Shown here: in pieces, positions 52,891 through 62,350 of the stretch
Layout: every line of letters starts with the position of its first letter
Position numbering within the stretch: position 1 is the stretch's first letter
Assembly: GCF_017676365.1 (NCBI RefSeq)
Contig: NZ_JADKMA010000004.1
Location: forward strand, 31,516-95,515
Direction of reading: 5' to 3'
DNA length: 64,000 bases
DNA from: Streptomyces oryzae
GTDB lineage: Bacteria; Actinomycetota; Actinomycetes; Streptomycetales; Streptomycetaceae
Notes under the pieces: generated by a model
The model's input: the letters and a program-made list of their open reading frames with translations, nothing else
Told to the model about the DNA's origin: nothing
The model's database searches: none
Made by a program: the position numbers and the translations under genes

Positions 52891-53562
52891 TCACGCCGAC
52901 CCCGGCCGCACCAGCCCGCTCTCGTACGCGTAGACCGCTGCCTGCACCCGGTCCCGCAGCCCCAGCTTCGTCAGCACATGCCCCACATGCGTCTTGACGG
53001 TCGTCTCGCTCACGAACAGATCCGCCGCGATCTCCGCGTTCGACAGCCCGCGTGCCACCAGCTTCAGCACCTCGACCTCACGCTCCGTCAGCTGATGCAG
53101 CGTGTCCGGCACCGGCTCCTCGCCCGAGGGCAGCTTGCCCGCGTACTTGTCCAGCAGCCGCCGGGTGATGCTCGGGGCCAGCATCGCCTCGCCCGCCGCC
53201 ACCACCCGGATGGCCTGCACCAGCTCACCGGCCGGCGCGTCCTTCAGCAGGAACCCGCTGGCTCCGGCCCGCAGCGCCTCCACCACATACTCGTCCAGGT
53301 CGAACGTGGTCAGGACCAGCACCTTCGCCGGGCCGTCCTTGGCGGGCCCGGTGATCCGGCGGGTGGCCTCCACCCCGTCCATCCGCGGCATCCGGATGTC
53401 CATCAGCACCACGTCCGGCTGCAGCGCCCGCACCTGATCCAGCGCCTGCAGACCGTCACCCGCCTCACCGACCACCGCAATGTCCTGCTCGGCCTCCAGA
53501 ATCATCCGGAAACCGGTGCGCAGCAGCGGCTGGTCGTCGACCAGCAGTACGCGGATTGCCAC
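52891..53562 (-). CDS. NarL/FixJ-family response regulator (orphan)
   Basis: 223 residues from GTG 53562 (GAGGAG upstream). The receiver domain has the acidic pair in LLVDDQPLL, phosphoacceptor D54 in DVVLMDIRMPRMDG, and the Thr/Lys in LVLTTFDLDEYV and FLLKDAP. The LuxR-type HTH is LTEREVEVLKLVARGLSNAEIA. No histidine kinase gene is adjacent, so the partner is unknown. It probably activates or represses promoters after phosphorylation. Confidence 0.92.
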   Translation of the reverse strand: MAIRVLLVDDQPLLRTGFRMILEAEQDIAVVGEAGDGLQALDQVRALQPDVVLMDIRMPRMDGVEATRRITGPAKDGPAKVLVLTTFDLDEYVVEALRAGASGFLLKDAPAGELVQAIRVVAAGEAMLAPSITRRLLDKYAGKLPSGEEPVPDTLHQLTEREVEVLKLVARGLSNAEIAADLFVSETTVKTHVGHVLTKLGLRDRVQAAVYAYESGLVRPGSA

Positions 53563-53608
53563 GGGAACTCCTCAGGGGGACGGACGGCACCGATCGCCCC
53601 ATTCTCAC

Positions 53609-54508
53609 TCAGCCCCCGTGGCTGTGGCCCGTTGCCCCTTCCGACGCGGACTCCGGCTCAGGCCCCCTCGGCTCGGGCAGCCGGGGCTGGATCGTCAGCG
53701 GATACGGCGGGGGAGTGCCGCCGAACTCGGGGCAGTGCGCCTGGTGGTCGCACCAGCCGCACAGCTTGCTCGGCTTGGGGCGCCAGTCGCCCGTCTCCGT
53801 CGCCCGCTCGATCGCGTCCCACAGCGCCAGCAGCTTCCGCTCGGTGGCCAGCAGATCGCGCTCCTCGGGGTCATAGGTGAGGACGTCACCGCTGCCCAGG
53901 AAGACCAGCTGCAACCGCCGGGGCACCACTCCGCGCAGCCGCCACAGCACCAGGGCGTAGAACTTCATCTGGAACAGCGGGCCCTCGGCGTACTCGGGGC
54001 GCGGCGCCTTGCCCGTCTTGTAGTCGACGATCCGCACCTCGCCGGTGGGCGCCACATCCACCCGGTCGATGATCCCGCGCAGCCGCAGCCCCGACTCCAG
54101 CCGCGCCTCCACGAACAGCTCGCGCTCCGCGGGCTCCAACCGGGTGGGGTCCTCCAGGGTGAACCACCGCTCCACCAGCGCCTCGGCCTCCGCCAGCCAC
54201 TGCGCCAACTGGGCGCCGTCCGAGGTGTCCTCGGCGAACAGCTCGGCCAGCTCCGGGCGCTTGGCCAGCAGCCGCTCCCACTCGCCGGCCACCATGGCCC
54301 GCGCCCGCCGCGCGCTGCGCTCCTGGGCCGGAGCGTCGAAGAGTCTCTCCAGCACCGCGTGCACCACCGTCCCCCGAGTGGCGGCGGCCGATGGCTTCTC
54401 CGGCAGTTTGTCGATCACCCGGAAGCGGTAGAGCAGCGGGCACTGCATGAAGTCCCCCGCCCGGGAGGGCGACAGCGAGGTCGGCGGTGTGGCCGCGCTG
54501 GTTCTCAT
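53609..54508 (-). CDS. RecB-family exonuclease-like protein (PD-(D/E)XK, Fe-S)
   Basis: 299 residues from ATG 54508. It starts SLSPSRAGDFMQCPLLYRFRVIDKLPE, the PDDEXK_1 opening. The nuclease motif reads GIIDRVD...VRIVDYKTGKAP. One Cys near the N-terminus and CGWCDHQAHC at the C-terminus make a four-cysteine iron-sulfur site as in AddB/Cas4-like nucleases. Single-domain members are widespread in actinobacteria; probably DNA repair, but not proven. Divergent from the site-2 protease gene. Confidence 0.87.
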   Translation of the reverse strand: MRTSAATPPTSLSPSRAGDFMQCPLLYRFRVIDKLPEKPSAAATRGTVVHAVLERLFDAPAQERSARRARAMVAGEWERLLAKRPELAELFAEDTSDGAQLAQWLAEAEALVERWFTLEDPTRLEPAERELFVEARLESGLRLRGIIDRVDVAPTGEVRIVDYKTGKAPRPEYAEGPLFQMKFYALVLWRLRGVVPRRLQLVFLGSGDVLTYDPEERDLLATERKLLALWDAIERATETGDWRPKPSKLCGWCDHQAHCPEFGGTPPPYPLTIQPRLPEPRGPEPESASEGATGHSHGG

Positions 54509-54651
54509 GGGGTAAGACCCTACGGCCCGCCACTGACAGCGGACACTTACCATCGACGGCAGACCCCTCGCGTCGGACGATCGCCAACCCGGGCTGACGC
54601 AGCAGCAGCGCGGCGCAGCGGGGGCGCGAGGGAAGCAGCAGAGGGGAACCC

Positions 54652-55938
54652 GTGGCGGACGAGGACAACGACGGGAAGCCGCGGTCCGGCGGCTCCGGCG
54701 AGGGGAACGGCCCCGAAGAGCCGAAGCGCCGTCAGCCGGCTCCCGGCAAACCCGTACGCCCCAACACTCCGGGCGGCGGCATCCTGATGGGCCGTCCGTT
54801 CGGCGTCCCCGTCTACGTCGCCCCGTCCTGGTTCCTCGTCGCGCTCCTGATCACCTGGGTCTTCGGCGGACAGCTCGACCGCGTACTGCCCGAGCTGGGC
54901 GTGGTGCGCTATCTGATCGCGCTCTTCTTCGCCGTCGCCTTCTACGCCTCCGTCCTCGTCCACGAGCTGGCCCACACGGTCGCCGCGCTCCGCTTCAAAC
55001 TGCCGGTGCGCCGCATCCAGCTCCAGTTCTTCGGCGGCGTCTCCGAGATCGAGAAGGAGTCCGAGAGCCCCGGCCGCGAGTTCGTGCTGGCCTTCGTCGG
55101 CCCGCTGCTCTCCCTCGCCCTGGCCGGCGTCTTCTACGCCGCGATGCTCGCTGTCGAGCCCCGCACCGTCCCCGGAGTGCTGCTCGCCGGGCTGATGATC
55201 TCCAACCTCATCGTCGCCGCCTTCAACCTGCTGCCAGGGCTGCCGCTGGACGGCGGCCGGATGCTGCGCGCCGTGGTCTGGAAGATCAGCGGCAAACCGA
55301 TGACCGGAACCGTCGCCGCCGCCTGGGTGGGCCGGGCGCTCGCCGTCACCGTACTGATCGGCCTCCCGCTGGCCACCCACGCGGGCGGCCTGGCCAGGGG
55401 CAGCGTCAGCGGCGTCGACTCCCTCACCGACGCGCTGCTCGCCGCGATCCTGGCCGCCATCATCTGGACCGGGGCCGGAAACAGCCTGCGGATGGCCAGG
55501 CTGCGCGAACGCCTGCCCGAGCTGCGCGCCCGTACGCTGACCCGGCGTGCCGTCCCCGTCGAGACCGACACCCCCCTGTCCGAGGCGCTGCGCCGCGCCA
55601 ACGCCGCCGGCGCCCGCGGCCTGGTCGTCGTCGACGGCAAGGGCGACCCGCTCTCCCTGGTCAGGGAGGCCGCCATCGCCTCCGTACCCGAGCACCGCCG
55701 CCCCTGGGTCGCGGTCAGCACCCTCGCCCAGGATCTGAAGGAGGGCATGCGGGTCCCCGCCGAGCTGGCCGGCGAGGATCTGCTGGAGTGGCTGCGTGCC
55801 ACCCCCGCCACCGAGTATCTGGTGGTGGAGGAGACGGGCGAGATCTACGGCGTGCTGTCCACCGCCGATGTCGAGCGTGCGTTTGTCGAGGCCATGTCCA
55901 AGCGCCAGGACCAGGACGGTGCCAAGCCCTCCGGTTAG
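54652..55938 (+). CDS. Site-2 (M50) intramembrane zinc metalloprotease with CBS domains
   Basis: 428 residues from GTG 54652. A disordered acidic N-terminus precedes membrane helices. Zinc motif HELAH is at 104-108 and the second ligand motif is LPLDGGRML near 200, both inside membrane segments. The C-terminal cytosolic part (SEALRRANAAGARGLVVVDG; YLVVEETGEIYGVLSTADV) is a CBS pair that may sense nucleotides. Such proteases cleave membrane-bound regulators. It lies upstream of trmI in the same direction. Confidence 0.9.
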   Translation: MADEDNDGKPRSGGSGEGNGPEEPKRRQPAPGKPVRPNTPGGGILMGRPFGVPVYVAPSWFLVALLITWVFGGQLDRVLPELGVVRYLIALFFAVAFYASVLVHELAHTVAALRFKLPVRRIQLQFFGGVSEIEKESESPGREFVLAFVGPLLSLALAGVFYAAMLAVEPRTVPGVLLAGLMISNLIVAAFNLLPGLPLDGGRMLRAVVWKISGKPMTGTVAAAWVGRALAVTVLIGLPLATHAGGLARGSVSGVDSLTDALLAAILAAIIWTGAGNSLRMARLRERLPELRARTLTRRAVPVETDTPLSEALRRANAAGARGLVVVDGKGDPLSLVREAAIASVPEHRRPWVAVSTLAQDLKEGMRVPAELAGEDLLEWLRATPATEYLVVEETGEIYGVLSTADVERAFVEAMSKRQDQDGAKPSG

Positions 55939-55969
55939 CCGTACCCAGCGGAGCGGCTAGGCTGTGCGT

Positions 55970-56875
55970 ATGTCCGAACCGACCGGTGCCGCCCGCCGTC
56001 GCGGGCCCTTCAAGGTCGGGGACCAGGTCCAGCTCACCGACCCCAAGGGACGCCACTACACGATCACCCTCGAAGAGGGAAAGAGCTTCCACACCCACAA
56101 GGGAGCCTTCCCCCATGACGAGCTGATCGGTGCGCCCGAGGGGAGTGTCGTCCGTACCACCGGAAACGTCGCCTACCTCGCGCTGCGTCCACTGCTCCCC
56201 GACTATGTCCTGTCCATGCCGCGGGGAGCCGCCGTCGTCTACCCCAAGGACGCCGGACAGGTGCTCGCCATGGCCGACATCTTCCCCGGCGCACGCGTCG
56301 TCGAGGCGGGGGTCGGCTCCGGCTCGCTGAGCACCTTCCTGCTCCGCGCCATCGGCGACCAGGGCATGCTGCACTCCTACGAGCGCCGAGCCGACTTCGC
56401 GGAGATCGCCCAGCAGAATGTGGAGCGCTACTTCGGCAGCCCCCACCCGGCCTGGACGCTGACCGTCGGTGACCTCCAGGACAACCTCGACGACGCCGAC
56501 GTCGACCGCGTCATCCTCGACATGCTCGCCCCCTGGGAGTGCCTGGGGGCCGTCTCCAAGGCCCTGGTGCCCGGCGGCATCCTGTGTGCCTACGTCGCCA
56601 CCACGACGCAGATGGCGCGCATGGTCGAGTCGATCCGCGAGTCCGGTACGTTCAACGAGCCGCAGGCCTGGGAGACGATGGTGCGCAACTGGCACATCGA
56701 GGGCCTCGCCGTCCGCCCCGACCATCGCATGATCGGCCACACCGGCTTTCTGCTCACTGCTCGCCGGCTGGCCGACGGCGTCGAGCCGCCCCTTCGCCGG
56801 CGGCGGCCGGCGAAGGGTGCCTACGGGGAGGACTACACGGGTCCTGGCTCCCAGTCCGGGGGAGGCCGGGCCTAG
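55970..56875 (+). CDS. trmI: tRNA (adenine-58-N1)-methyltransferase TrmI
   Basis: 301 residues from ATG 55970. The N-terminal beta domain (GDQVQLTDPKGRHYTITLEEGKSF) and SAM site VVEAGVGSGSLSTFLL, followed by RVILDMLAPWE, are typical of TrmI. It methylates A58 in the T-loop of tRNAs. In actinobacteria it is regularly encoded just before the proteasomal ATPase gene, as here. Confidence 0.93.
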   Translation: MSEPTGAARRRGPFKVGDQVQLTDPKGRHYTITLEEGKSFHTHKGAFPHDELIGAPEGSVVRTTGNVAYLALRPLLPDYVLSMPRGAAVVYPKDAGQVLAMADIFPGARVVEAGVGSGSLSTFLLRAIGDQGMLHSYERRADFAEIAQQNVERYFGSPHPAWTLTVGDLQDNLDDADVDRVILDMLAPWECLGAVSKALVPGGILCAYVATTTQMARMVESIRESGTFNEPQAWETMVRNWHIEGLAVRPDHRMIGHTGFLLTARRLADGVEPPLRRRRPAKGAYGEDYTGPGSQSGGGRA

Positions 56876-57065
56876 CCCGGCCCTGGCTGTCGTTTGCGGG
56901 CTGCGGCCCCGTGCGGGATGCCCGTACCGGGGCCGAACCCGGGTACGGGGCAGCGGCGTTGGGGCGGGACCTGCCAAGAGGGGCCCGCCGTTACGCGCCG
57001 GTGTGACCTATGGCACGATGCGGAGCACTCCGCGTTCGCCTCGTCCCGCACAGGAGTCACCCCGA

Positions 57066-57614
57066 GTGACGGAACTGCCGCACACCCGCACCCGTGCCGT
57101 CCACTGGCTCGCCACCACAGCAGCCCTCGCCGCCGTACTGGGCGGCACGGCCCTTCTGCAACCCGCCACCGCCACCCCGGCCCCCGCCTCAGGCAAGGCT
57201 CCCGATCCGGCCCGCGCCCGCTACCCGCTGGACTGCGGCACGAGCGGGGCCGGCGTCGACGTACTCGACAAGGCCGCCGCCGACTTCGACGGCGACGGCA
57301 CGGCGGAGACCGCCGCGGTCGTCCGCTGCCAGGCGCACGGCGGCACCCCGCCCAGCGCGGTCTTCGTGCTCTCCGGCGCCCCCGACGGCCGCCGCCCGCG
57401 GATCGCCGCCACCCTCGTCGAACAGCGGGAGGGAATGTCGGTCCGGGACCTCGGCGTACGCGGCACCACCATCTCCGCGACCCTCCTCGGCTACTCGTCG
57501 GCCGATGTGCCGCGCTGCTGCCCCGACAAGCGACGCCCGGTCAAGTGGGAATGGCGCGAGGGGAAGTTCGCGCTGCGTCCAGGACCGGTGGCGGGCGGTG
57601 GCGTCAGCGTCTGA
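57066..57614 (+). CDS. Secreted hypothetical protein
   Basis: 182 residues from GTG 57066 (AGGAG about 10 bases upstream); an in-frame ATG at 57018 is possible. A signal peptide (VHWLATTAALAAVLGGTALL, Ala-rich cleavage region) precedes a small domain with FDGDGTAETAAVVRCQAHGG, reminiscent of an FG-GAP/dockerin-like calcium turn, and cysteines in DCGTS, VRCQ and RCCPD that could pair. Function unknown. It lies between trmI and arc. Confidence 0.7.
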   Translation: MTELPHTRTRAVHWLATTAALAAVLGGTALLQPATATPAPASGKAPDPARARYPLDCGTSGAGVDVLDKAAADFDGDGTAETAAVVRCQAHGGTPPSAVFVLSGAPDGRRPRIAATLVEQREGMSVRDLGVRGTTISATLLGYSSADVPRCCPDKRRPVKWEWREGKFALRPGPVAGGGVSV

Positions 57615-57877
57615 CGGGCCCGCCCGCCGGCCCGCACCGGCCCGCCGCCTCGACTCCGGCTCGGGACGAAATAGTGCGGCCCTTGAAGGGTGTTGAACGT
57701 CTCGACACCACAACCGGTCGCTTTCAGATGGTTGTGTGTGGGTATTCCCAGTCCTGAGGGAGTGCGCAAGGGTGAAGATCGGACACACCCCGACCGTCTT
57801 TGTGATCTAGGGGTTTCAACCCGCACCGGCCCAGGTAGGGTCGAAGCGTCCAGCTCCCCCTGGAGGAGGTGAGGACC

Positions 57878-59644
57878 GTGGCAGCCCACGACGACGACAC
57901 CAACCGCGGCATCCGGCCCGGTCGGGGCTCCGAAGACCCGTCCGGCCAGATCGCCTACCTTGAGCAGGAAATCGCCGTCCTGCGCCGCAAGCTCGCCGAC
58001 TCTCCGCGGCACACTCGTATTCTCGAGGAGCGGATCGTCGAGCTGCAGACCAACCTGGCCGGTGTGTCCGCCCAGAACGAGCGGCTCTCCAACACGCTCC
58101 GCGAGGCGCGTGACCAGATCGTGGCCCTCAAGGAAGAGGTCGACAGGCTCGCCCAGCCGCCGGCGGGCTTCGGGGTCTTCCTGCAGGCCAACGAGGACGA
58201 CACGGCCGACATCTTCACCGGAGGCAGAAAGCTCCGGGTGAACGTCAGCCCCAACGTCGACCTCCAGACGCTGCAGCGCGGCCAGGAGCTGATGCTGAAC
58301 GAGGCGCTCAACGTGGTCGAGGCCATGGAGTTCGAGCGCGCGGGTGACATCGTCACCCTCAAGGAAGTACTCGACGACGGAGAGCGAGCGCTGGTCGTCG
58401 GCCACACCGACGAGGAGCGCGTCGTACGCCTCGCCGAGCCGCTGCTGAACGCCACGCTGCGGGCCGGGGACGCCCTGCTGCTGGAGAGCCGCTCCGGCTA
58501 CGTCTACGAGGTCGTGCCCAAGAGCGAGGTCGAGGAACTGGTCCTCGAAGAGGTCCCCGACATCGACTACACCAAGATCGGTGGCCTCGGCGGACAGATC
58601 GAGCAGATCCGGGACGCGGTCGAGCTCCCGTATCTGTACCCGGACCTCTTCCGGGAGCACGAACTGCGCCCGCCCAAGGGTGTGCTGCTCTACGGCCCGC
58701 CCGGCTGCGGCAAGACGCTGATCGCCAAGGCGGTGGCCAACTCGCTGGCCAAGAAGGTCGCCGAGGTCACCGGCAAGCCCCAGGGGAAGAGCTACTTCCT
58801 CAACATCAAGGGCCCCGAGCTGCTCAACAAGTACGTGGGCGAGACCGAGCGGCACATCAGGCTCGTCTTCCAGCGGGCCAGGGAGAAGGCCAGCGAGGGC
58901 ACACCCGTCATCGTCTTCTTCGACGAGATGGACTCCCTCTTCCGCACCCGTGGCTCGGGCGTAAGCTCGGACGTGGAAAACACCATCGTCCCGCAGCTGC
59001 TCTCCGAGATCGACGGCGTGGAGGGCCTGGAGAACGTCATCGTCATCGGCGCCTCGAACCGCGAGGACATGATCGACCCGGCGATCCTGCGTCCCGGCCG
59101 GCTGGACGTGAAGATCAAGATCGAGCGCCCGGACGCCGAGGCCGCCAAGGACATCTTCTCCAAGTACCTCACCCCGAACCTGCCACTGCACGCGGACGAC
59201 GTCGCGGAGCACGGCGGCAATGTGGAGGCCGCCTGCGACGCCATGATCCAGTCGGTCGTGGAGCAGATGTACGCGGAATCGGAGGAGAACCGCTTCCTCG
59301 AGGTCACCTACGCCAACGGTGACAAGGAAGTCCTCTACTTCAAGGACTTCAACTCCGGCGCCATGATCGAGAACATCGTCGGCCGCGCGAAGAAGATGGC
59401 GATCAAGGCGTATCTGGACCACAACCAGAAGGGTCTGCGAGTCTCCCACCTCCTGTCGGCCTGCGTGGACGAGTTCAAGGAGAACGAGGACCTGCCCAAC
59501 ACCACCAACCCGGACGACTGGGCCCGCATCTCCGGCAAGAAGGGCGAGCGGATCGTCTACATCCGCACCCTGGTCACCGGAAAGCAGGGAGCGGACACCG
59601 GCCGTTCCATCGACACCGTCGCCAACACCGGTCAGTACCTGTAA
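57878..59644 (+). CDS. arc: Proteasome-activating AAA ATPase ARC (Mpa)
   Basis: 588 residues from GTG 57878, after GGAGGAGGTGAGG. It has an N-terminal coiled coil (about 25-75, binds Pup), two OB-fold domains and one AAA domain: Walker A GPPGCGKT near 273, Walker [12 protein letters not shown] near 345, then SRH-like RPGRLDVKI. The C-terminus ends QYL, the penultimate-tyrosine tail that docks into the 20S core. It unfolds pupylated proteins for PrcBA. Confidence 0.96.
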   Translation: MAAHDDDTNRGIRPGRGSEDPSGQIAYLEQEIAVLRRKLADSPRHTRILEERIVELQTNLAGVSAQNERLSNTLREARDQIVALKEEVDRLAQPPAGFGVFLQANEDDTADIFTGGRKLRVNVSPNVDLQTLQRGQELMLNEALNVVEAMEFERAGDIVTLKEVLDDGERALVVGHTDEERVVRLAEPLLNATLRAGDALLLESRSGYVYEVVPKSEVEELVLEEVPDIDYTKIGGLGGQIEQIRDAVELPYLYPDLFREHELRPPKGVLLYGPPGCGKTLIAKAVANSLAKKVAEVTGKPQGKSYFLNIKGPELLNKYVGETERHIRLVFQRAREKASEGTPVIVFFDEMDSLFRTRGSGVSSDVENTIVPQLLSEIDGVEGLENVIVIGASNREDMIDPAILRPGRLDVKIKIERPDAEAAKDIFSKYLTPNLPLHADDVAEHGGNVEAACDAMIQSVVEQMYAESEENRFLEVTYANGDKEVLYFKDFNSGAMIENIVGRAKKMAIKAYLDHNQKGLRVSHLLSACVDEFKENEDLPNTTNPDDWARISGKKGERIVYIRTLVTGKQGADTGRSIDTVANTGQYL

Positions 59645-59655
59645 CGAGGACCGAT

Positions 59656-59694
59656 TCCGGCTGCGGGTCCCCGCCCGGGGTACCCGCAGCCGGA
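59656..59694 (+). terminator. Intrinsic terminator after arc
   Basis: A 13-bp stem (59656-59668 with 59682-59694; CCGGCTGCGGGT arms) followed by TTGTTT, a rare case here with a T-rich tail. Confidence 0.85.
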
Positions 59695-59875
59695 TTGTTT
59701 CCCGGAGCACCAAGGAAGTCCGCAGAGTGATCTCCCCACTCCTCTCCGTGCGTCATAGGCTCTTCCCTACCGCCGCGACGCGCAGTGCGCAGGAGGGGGC
59801 CGCACACGGGACGGATGCGCAGCGGGACTTGAACGGTGGTCCACCGGCGGGCCGCCGTCAGGCAAGGAGGGCAGC

Positions 59876-61387
59876 ATGACCGTACGGCGCGTAATGGGCA
59901 TCGAGACCGAGTACGGCATCTCCGTGCCCGGCCACCCCAACGCCAATGCCATGCTCACCTCGTCCCAGGTCGTCAACGCCTACGCGGCAGCGATGCACCG
60001 GGCGCGCCGCGCCCGCTGGGACTTCGAGGAGGAGAACCCGCTGCGGGACGCCCGCGGCTTCGATCTGGCGCGCGAGTCGGCCGACGCCAGCCAGCTGACG
60101 GACGAGGACATCGGCCTGGCCAATGTCATCCTCACCAACGGAGCCCGGCTCTACGTCGACCACGCCCACCCCGAGTACAGTGCACCCGAGGTCACCAACC
60201 CGCGGGATGCCGTGCTGTGGGACAAGGCAGGCGAGCGGATCATGGCCGAGGCCGCCGAGCGCGCGGCCGAGGTGCCCGGCACCAGCCCGATCCACCTGTA
60301 CAAGAACAACACCGACAACAAGGGCGCCTCCTACGGCACGCACGAGAACTATCTGATGAAGCGGGAGACCCCGTTCTCGGAGATCGTCCGGCATCTGACC
60401 CCCTTCTTCGTCTCCCGGCAGGTCGTCTGCGGGGCCGGACGCGTGGGGCTGGGCCAGGACGGCAGCGAGCACGGGTTCCAGCTCAGCCAGCGCGCCGACT
60501 ACTTCGAGGTCGAGGTCGGGCTGGAGACCACACTCAAGCGGCCCATCATCAACACCCGCGACGAGCCGCACGCGGACGCCGAGAAGTACCGGCGGCTGCA
60601 TGTGATCATCGGGGACGCCAACCTCTCGGAGGTCTCCACCTACCTCAAGCTGGGCACGACCTCGCTGGTCCTTTCCATGATCGAGGACGGTTTCATCGCC
60701 GTCGACCTCGCCGTCGACCAGCCCGTCCGTACCCTGCACCAGGTCTCCCACGACCCGACACTCGAACGGCTGATCACTCTCCGCAACGGCCGCACACTCA
60801 CTGCGGTACAGCTCCAGATGGAGTACTTCGAGCTGGCCCGCAAGTACGTCGAGGAGCGCTGGGGCGCCGACGCCGACGAGCAGACCCGCGATGTGCTGGC
60901 CCGCTGGGAGGACGTGCTGGGCCGGCTCGAACGCGACCCCATGAGCCTGGCCGGGGAGCTGGACTGGGTCGCCAAGCGCGAGCTGATGGAGGGCTACCGC
61001 CGCCGTGACGGGCTCGACTGGGACGCCCCGCGGCTGCACCTGGTGGACCTGCAGTACGCGGACGTACGCCCCGACAAGGGCCTCTACAACCGGCTGGTCT
61101 CCCGTGGCAGCATGCAGCGGCTGCTGTCCGAGGAGGAGGTCAAGGAGGCCACCTTCAAGCCCCCGGAGGACACCCGCGCCTACTTCCGCGGCCGCTGTCT
61201 GGAGCAGTACGCCGACGACGTGGCCGCCGCCTCCTGGGACTCGGTCATCTTCGACCTGCCCGGCCGTGACTCTCTGCAGCGGGTCCCGACCCTGGAGCCG
61301 CTGCGGGGTACCCGTAACCACGTCAAGGAACTGCTGGACCGCTGCCGCACGGCAGAAGAGCTGGTGAAGGTGCTTTCGGGCGGCTGA
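59876..61387 (+). CDS. dop: Depupylase/Pup deamidase Dop
   Basis: 503 residues from ATG 59876 behind AAGGAGGG. It begins [13 protein letters not shown], the glutamine-synthetase-like metal/ATP site shared with PafA, and keeps [31 protein letters not shown] and [13 protein letters not shown]. Length fits Dop rather than PafA. It removes Pup from substrates. Since the pup gene here encodes Glu at the end, its deamidase function would not be needed. Confidence 0.94.
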   Translation: MTVRRVMGIETEYGISVPGHPNANAMLTSSQVVNAYAAAMHRARRARWDFEEENPLRDARGFDLARESADASQLTDEDIGLANVILTNGARLYVDHAHPEYSAPEVTNPRDAVLWDKAGERIMAEAAERAAEVPGTSPIHLYKNNTDNKGASYGTHENYLMKRETPFSEIVRHLTPFFVSRQVVCGAGRVGLGQDGSEHGFQLSQRADYFEVEVGLETTLKRPIINTRDEPHADAEKYRRLHVIIGDANLSEVSTYLKLGTTSLVLSMIEDGFIAVDLAVDQPVRTLHQVSHDPTLERLITLRNGRTLTAVQLQMEYFELARKYVEERWGADADEQTRDVLARWEDVLGRLERDPMSLAGELDWVAKRELMEGYRRRDGLDWDAPRLHLVDLQYADVRPDKGLYNRLVSRGSMQRLLSEEEVKEATFKPPEDTRAYFRGRCLEQYADDVAAASWDSVIFDLPGRDSLQRVPTLEPLRGTRNHVKELLDRCRTAEELVKVLSGG

Positions 61388-61437
61388 ATCGCGGCTATTC
61401 GGTCCGCGGTCCGGGAATCATCGAGGTGGTTGCCGGA

Positions 61438-61450
61438 CGTTGTAACAACG
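61438..61450. promoter_or_regulatory. Palindrome CGTTGTAACAACG upstream of pup
   Basis: Perfect 6-bp arms around one base, 83 bp before the pup start. A nine-codon reading frame with its own AAGGAG (ATG 61460 to stop 61486) follows. Operator or leader role unproved. Confidence 0.45.
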
Positions 61451-61532
61451 AAGGAGCCGATGTCAGTCCCGGCTTGTAGGGTCTGATCTTGTACGTTCCG
61501 CGTACACCACCGAACCGAGCGGGGTGAGGGAA

Positions 61533-61751
61533 ATGGCGACCAAGGACACTGGCGGCGGACAGCAGAAGTCCACGCGTCACACCGAGGAGACCGAGGAGCA
61601 GACCCAGGACGCGCAGGTCTCCGAGGACCTCAAGGAGCGCCAGGAGGCGCTCTCGGACGACGTGGACTCGGTGCTGGACGAAATCGACGATGTGCTCGAA
61701 GAGAACGCCGAGGACTTCGTGAGGTCATTTGTGCAAAAAGGTGGGGAATGA
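61533..61751 (+). CDS. pup: Prokaryotic ubiquitin-like protein Pup
   Basis: 72 residues from ATG 61533 (MATKDTGGGQQK). A disordered N-terminus is followed by the helix-forming SEDLKERQEALSDDVDSVLDEIDDVLEENAEDFVRSF that binds the ARC coiled coil. The end is QKGGE: codon GAA precedes the stop, so the mature Glu is encoded directly and PafA can ligate it without deamidation. First gene of pup-endonuclease-prcB-prcA. Confidence 0.96.
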   Translation: MATKDTGGGQQKSTRHTEETEEQTQDAQVSEDLKERQEALSDDVDSVLDEIDDVLEENAEDFVRSFVQKGGE

Positions 61752-61756
61752 CCTGA

Positions 61757-62350
61757 ATGTCCGATTCGGGGGAGCGGAGGAAATGCTCGCGGTGTCGGCA
61801 GGTGCTACCGCTTGGCTCTTTCGCTCGGAACAAGGCGATGAAAGGCGGTCGTCAAGCGTACTGCCGGAAGTGCTCGGCTGAGTACTACCGGCAGCGCCAG
61901 GCGGCTTTCGGGCGCACAGTGCGGGAGAAGTTCCCTGTTCCCCGAGGCCATAAGCGGTGCCCGCAGTGTAAAGAGGTGAAGCCGCATTCCGCATGGGAGC
62001 GAAACAAGGCGACCTCCGACGGTTGGGCCAGCTATTGCCGAGAGTGCAGGGTCGAACGGAACCGAGAGTCATATTTCCGTCGCAAATACGGCATGACCGT
62101 GGACCAGCGCAAAGCTCTACTGGACGAGCAGTTCGGTATCTGCCCGATCTGCCTCAAGCCCGCTCCCGAGCATGTGGACCACGATCATGAGACGGGTAGG
62201 GTCCGAGGCGTACTGTGCTTCAGCTGCAATGCCGCACTGGGGCAGTTCAGGGACCGGCCGGACGTCATGCGGCGTGCGGCCGCCTACGTGGAAGGAAACG
62301 TGTGGAAGCCGAAATTGGTAGCACCGGGCGTCTACCGGCTGCCTTCCTGA
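61757..62350 (+). CDS. Endonuclease VII/HNH-type nuclease within the proteasome operon
   Basis: 197 residues, ATG five bases after the pup stop. Two zinc-knuckle-like repeats come first (CSRCRQVLP...[10 protein letters not shown] and CPQCKEVKP...[10 protein letters not shown]). The phage T4-type recombination endonuclease VII domain follows: [21 protein letters not shown] with catalytic DHDH, then CFSCNAALG and [15 protein letters not shown]. All metal ligands look intact. It overlaps the start of prcB by 49 bp. I recall a similar gene (SCO1645) at this place in S. coelicolor. Role in pupylation, if any, is unknown. Confidence 0.87.
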   Translation: MSDSGERRKCSRCRQVLPLGSFARNKAMKGGRQAYCRKCSAEYYRQRQAAFGRTVREKFPVPRGHKRCPQCKEVKPHSAWERNKATSDGWASYCRECRVERNRESYFRRKYGMTVDQRKALLDEQFGICPICLKPAPEHVDHDHETGRVRGVLCFSCNAALGQFRDRPDVMRRAAAYVEGNVWKPKLVAPGVYRLPS

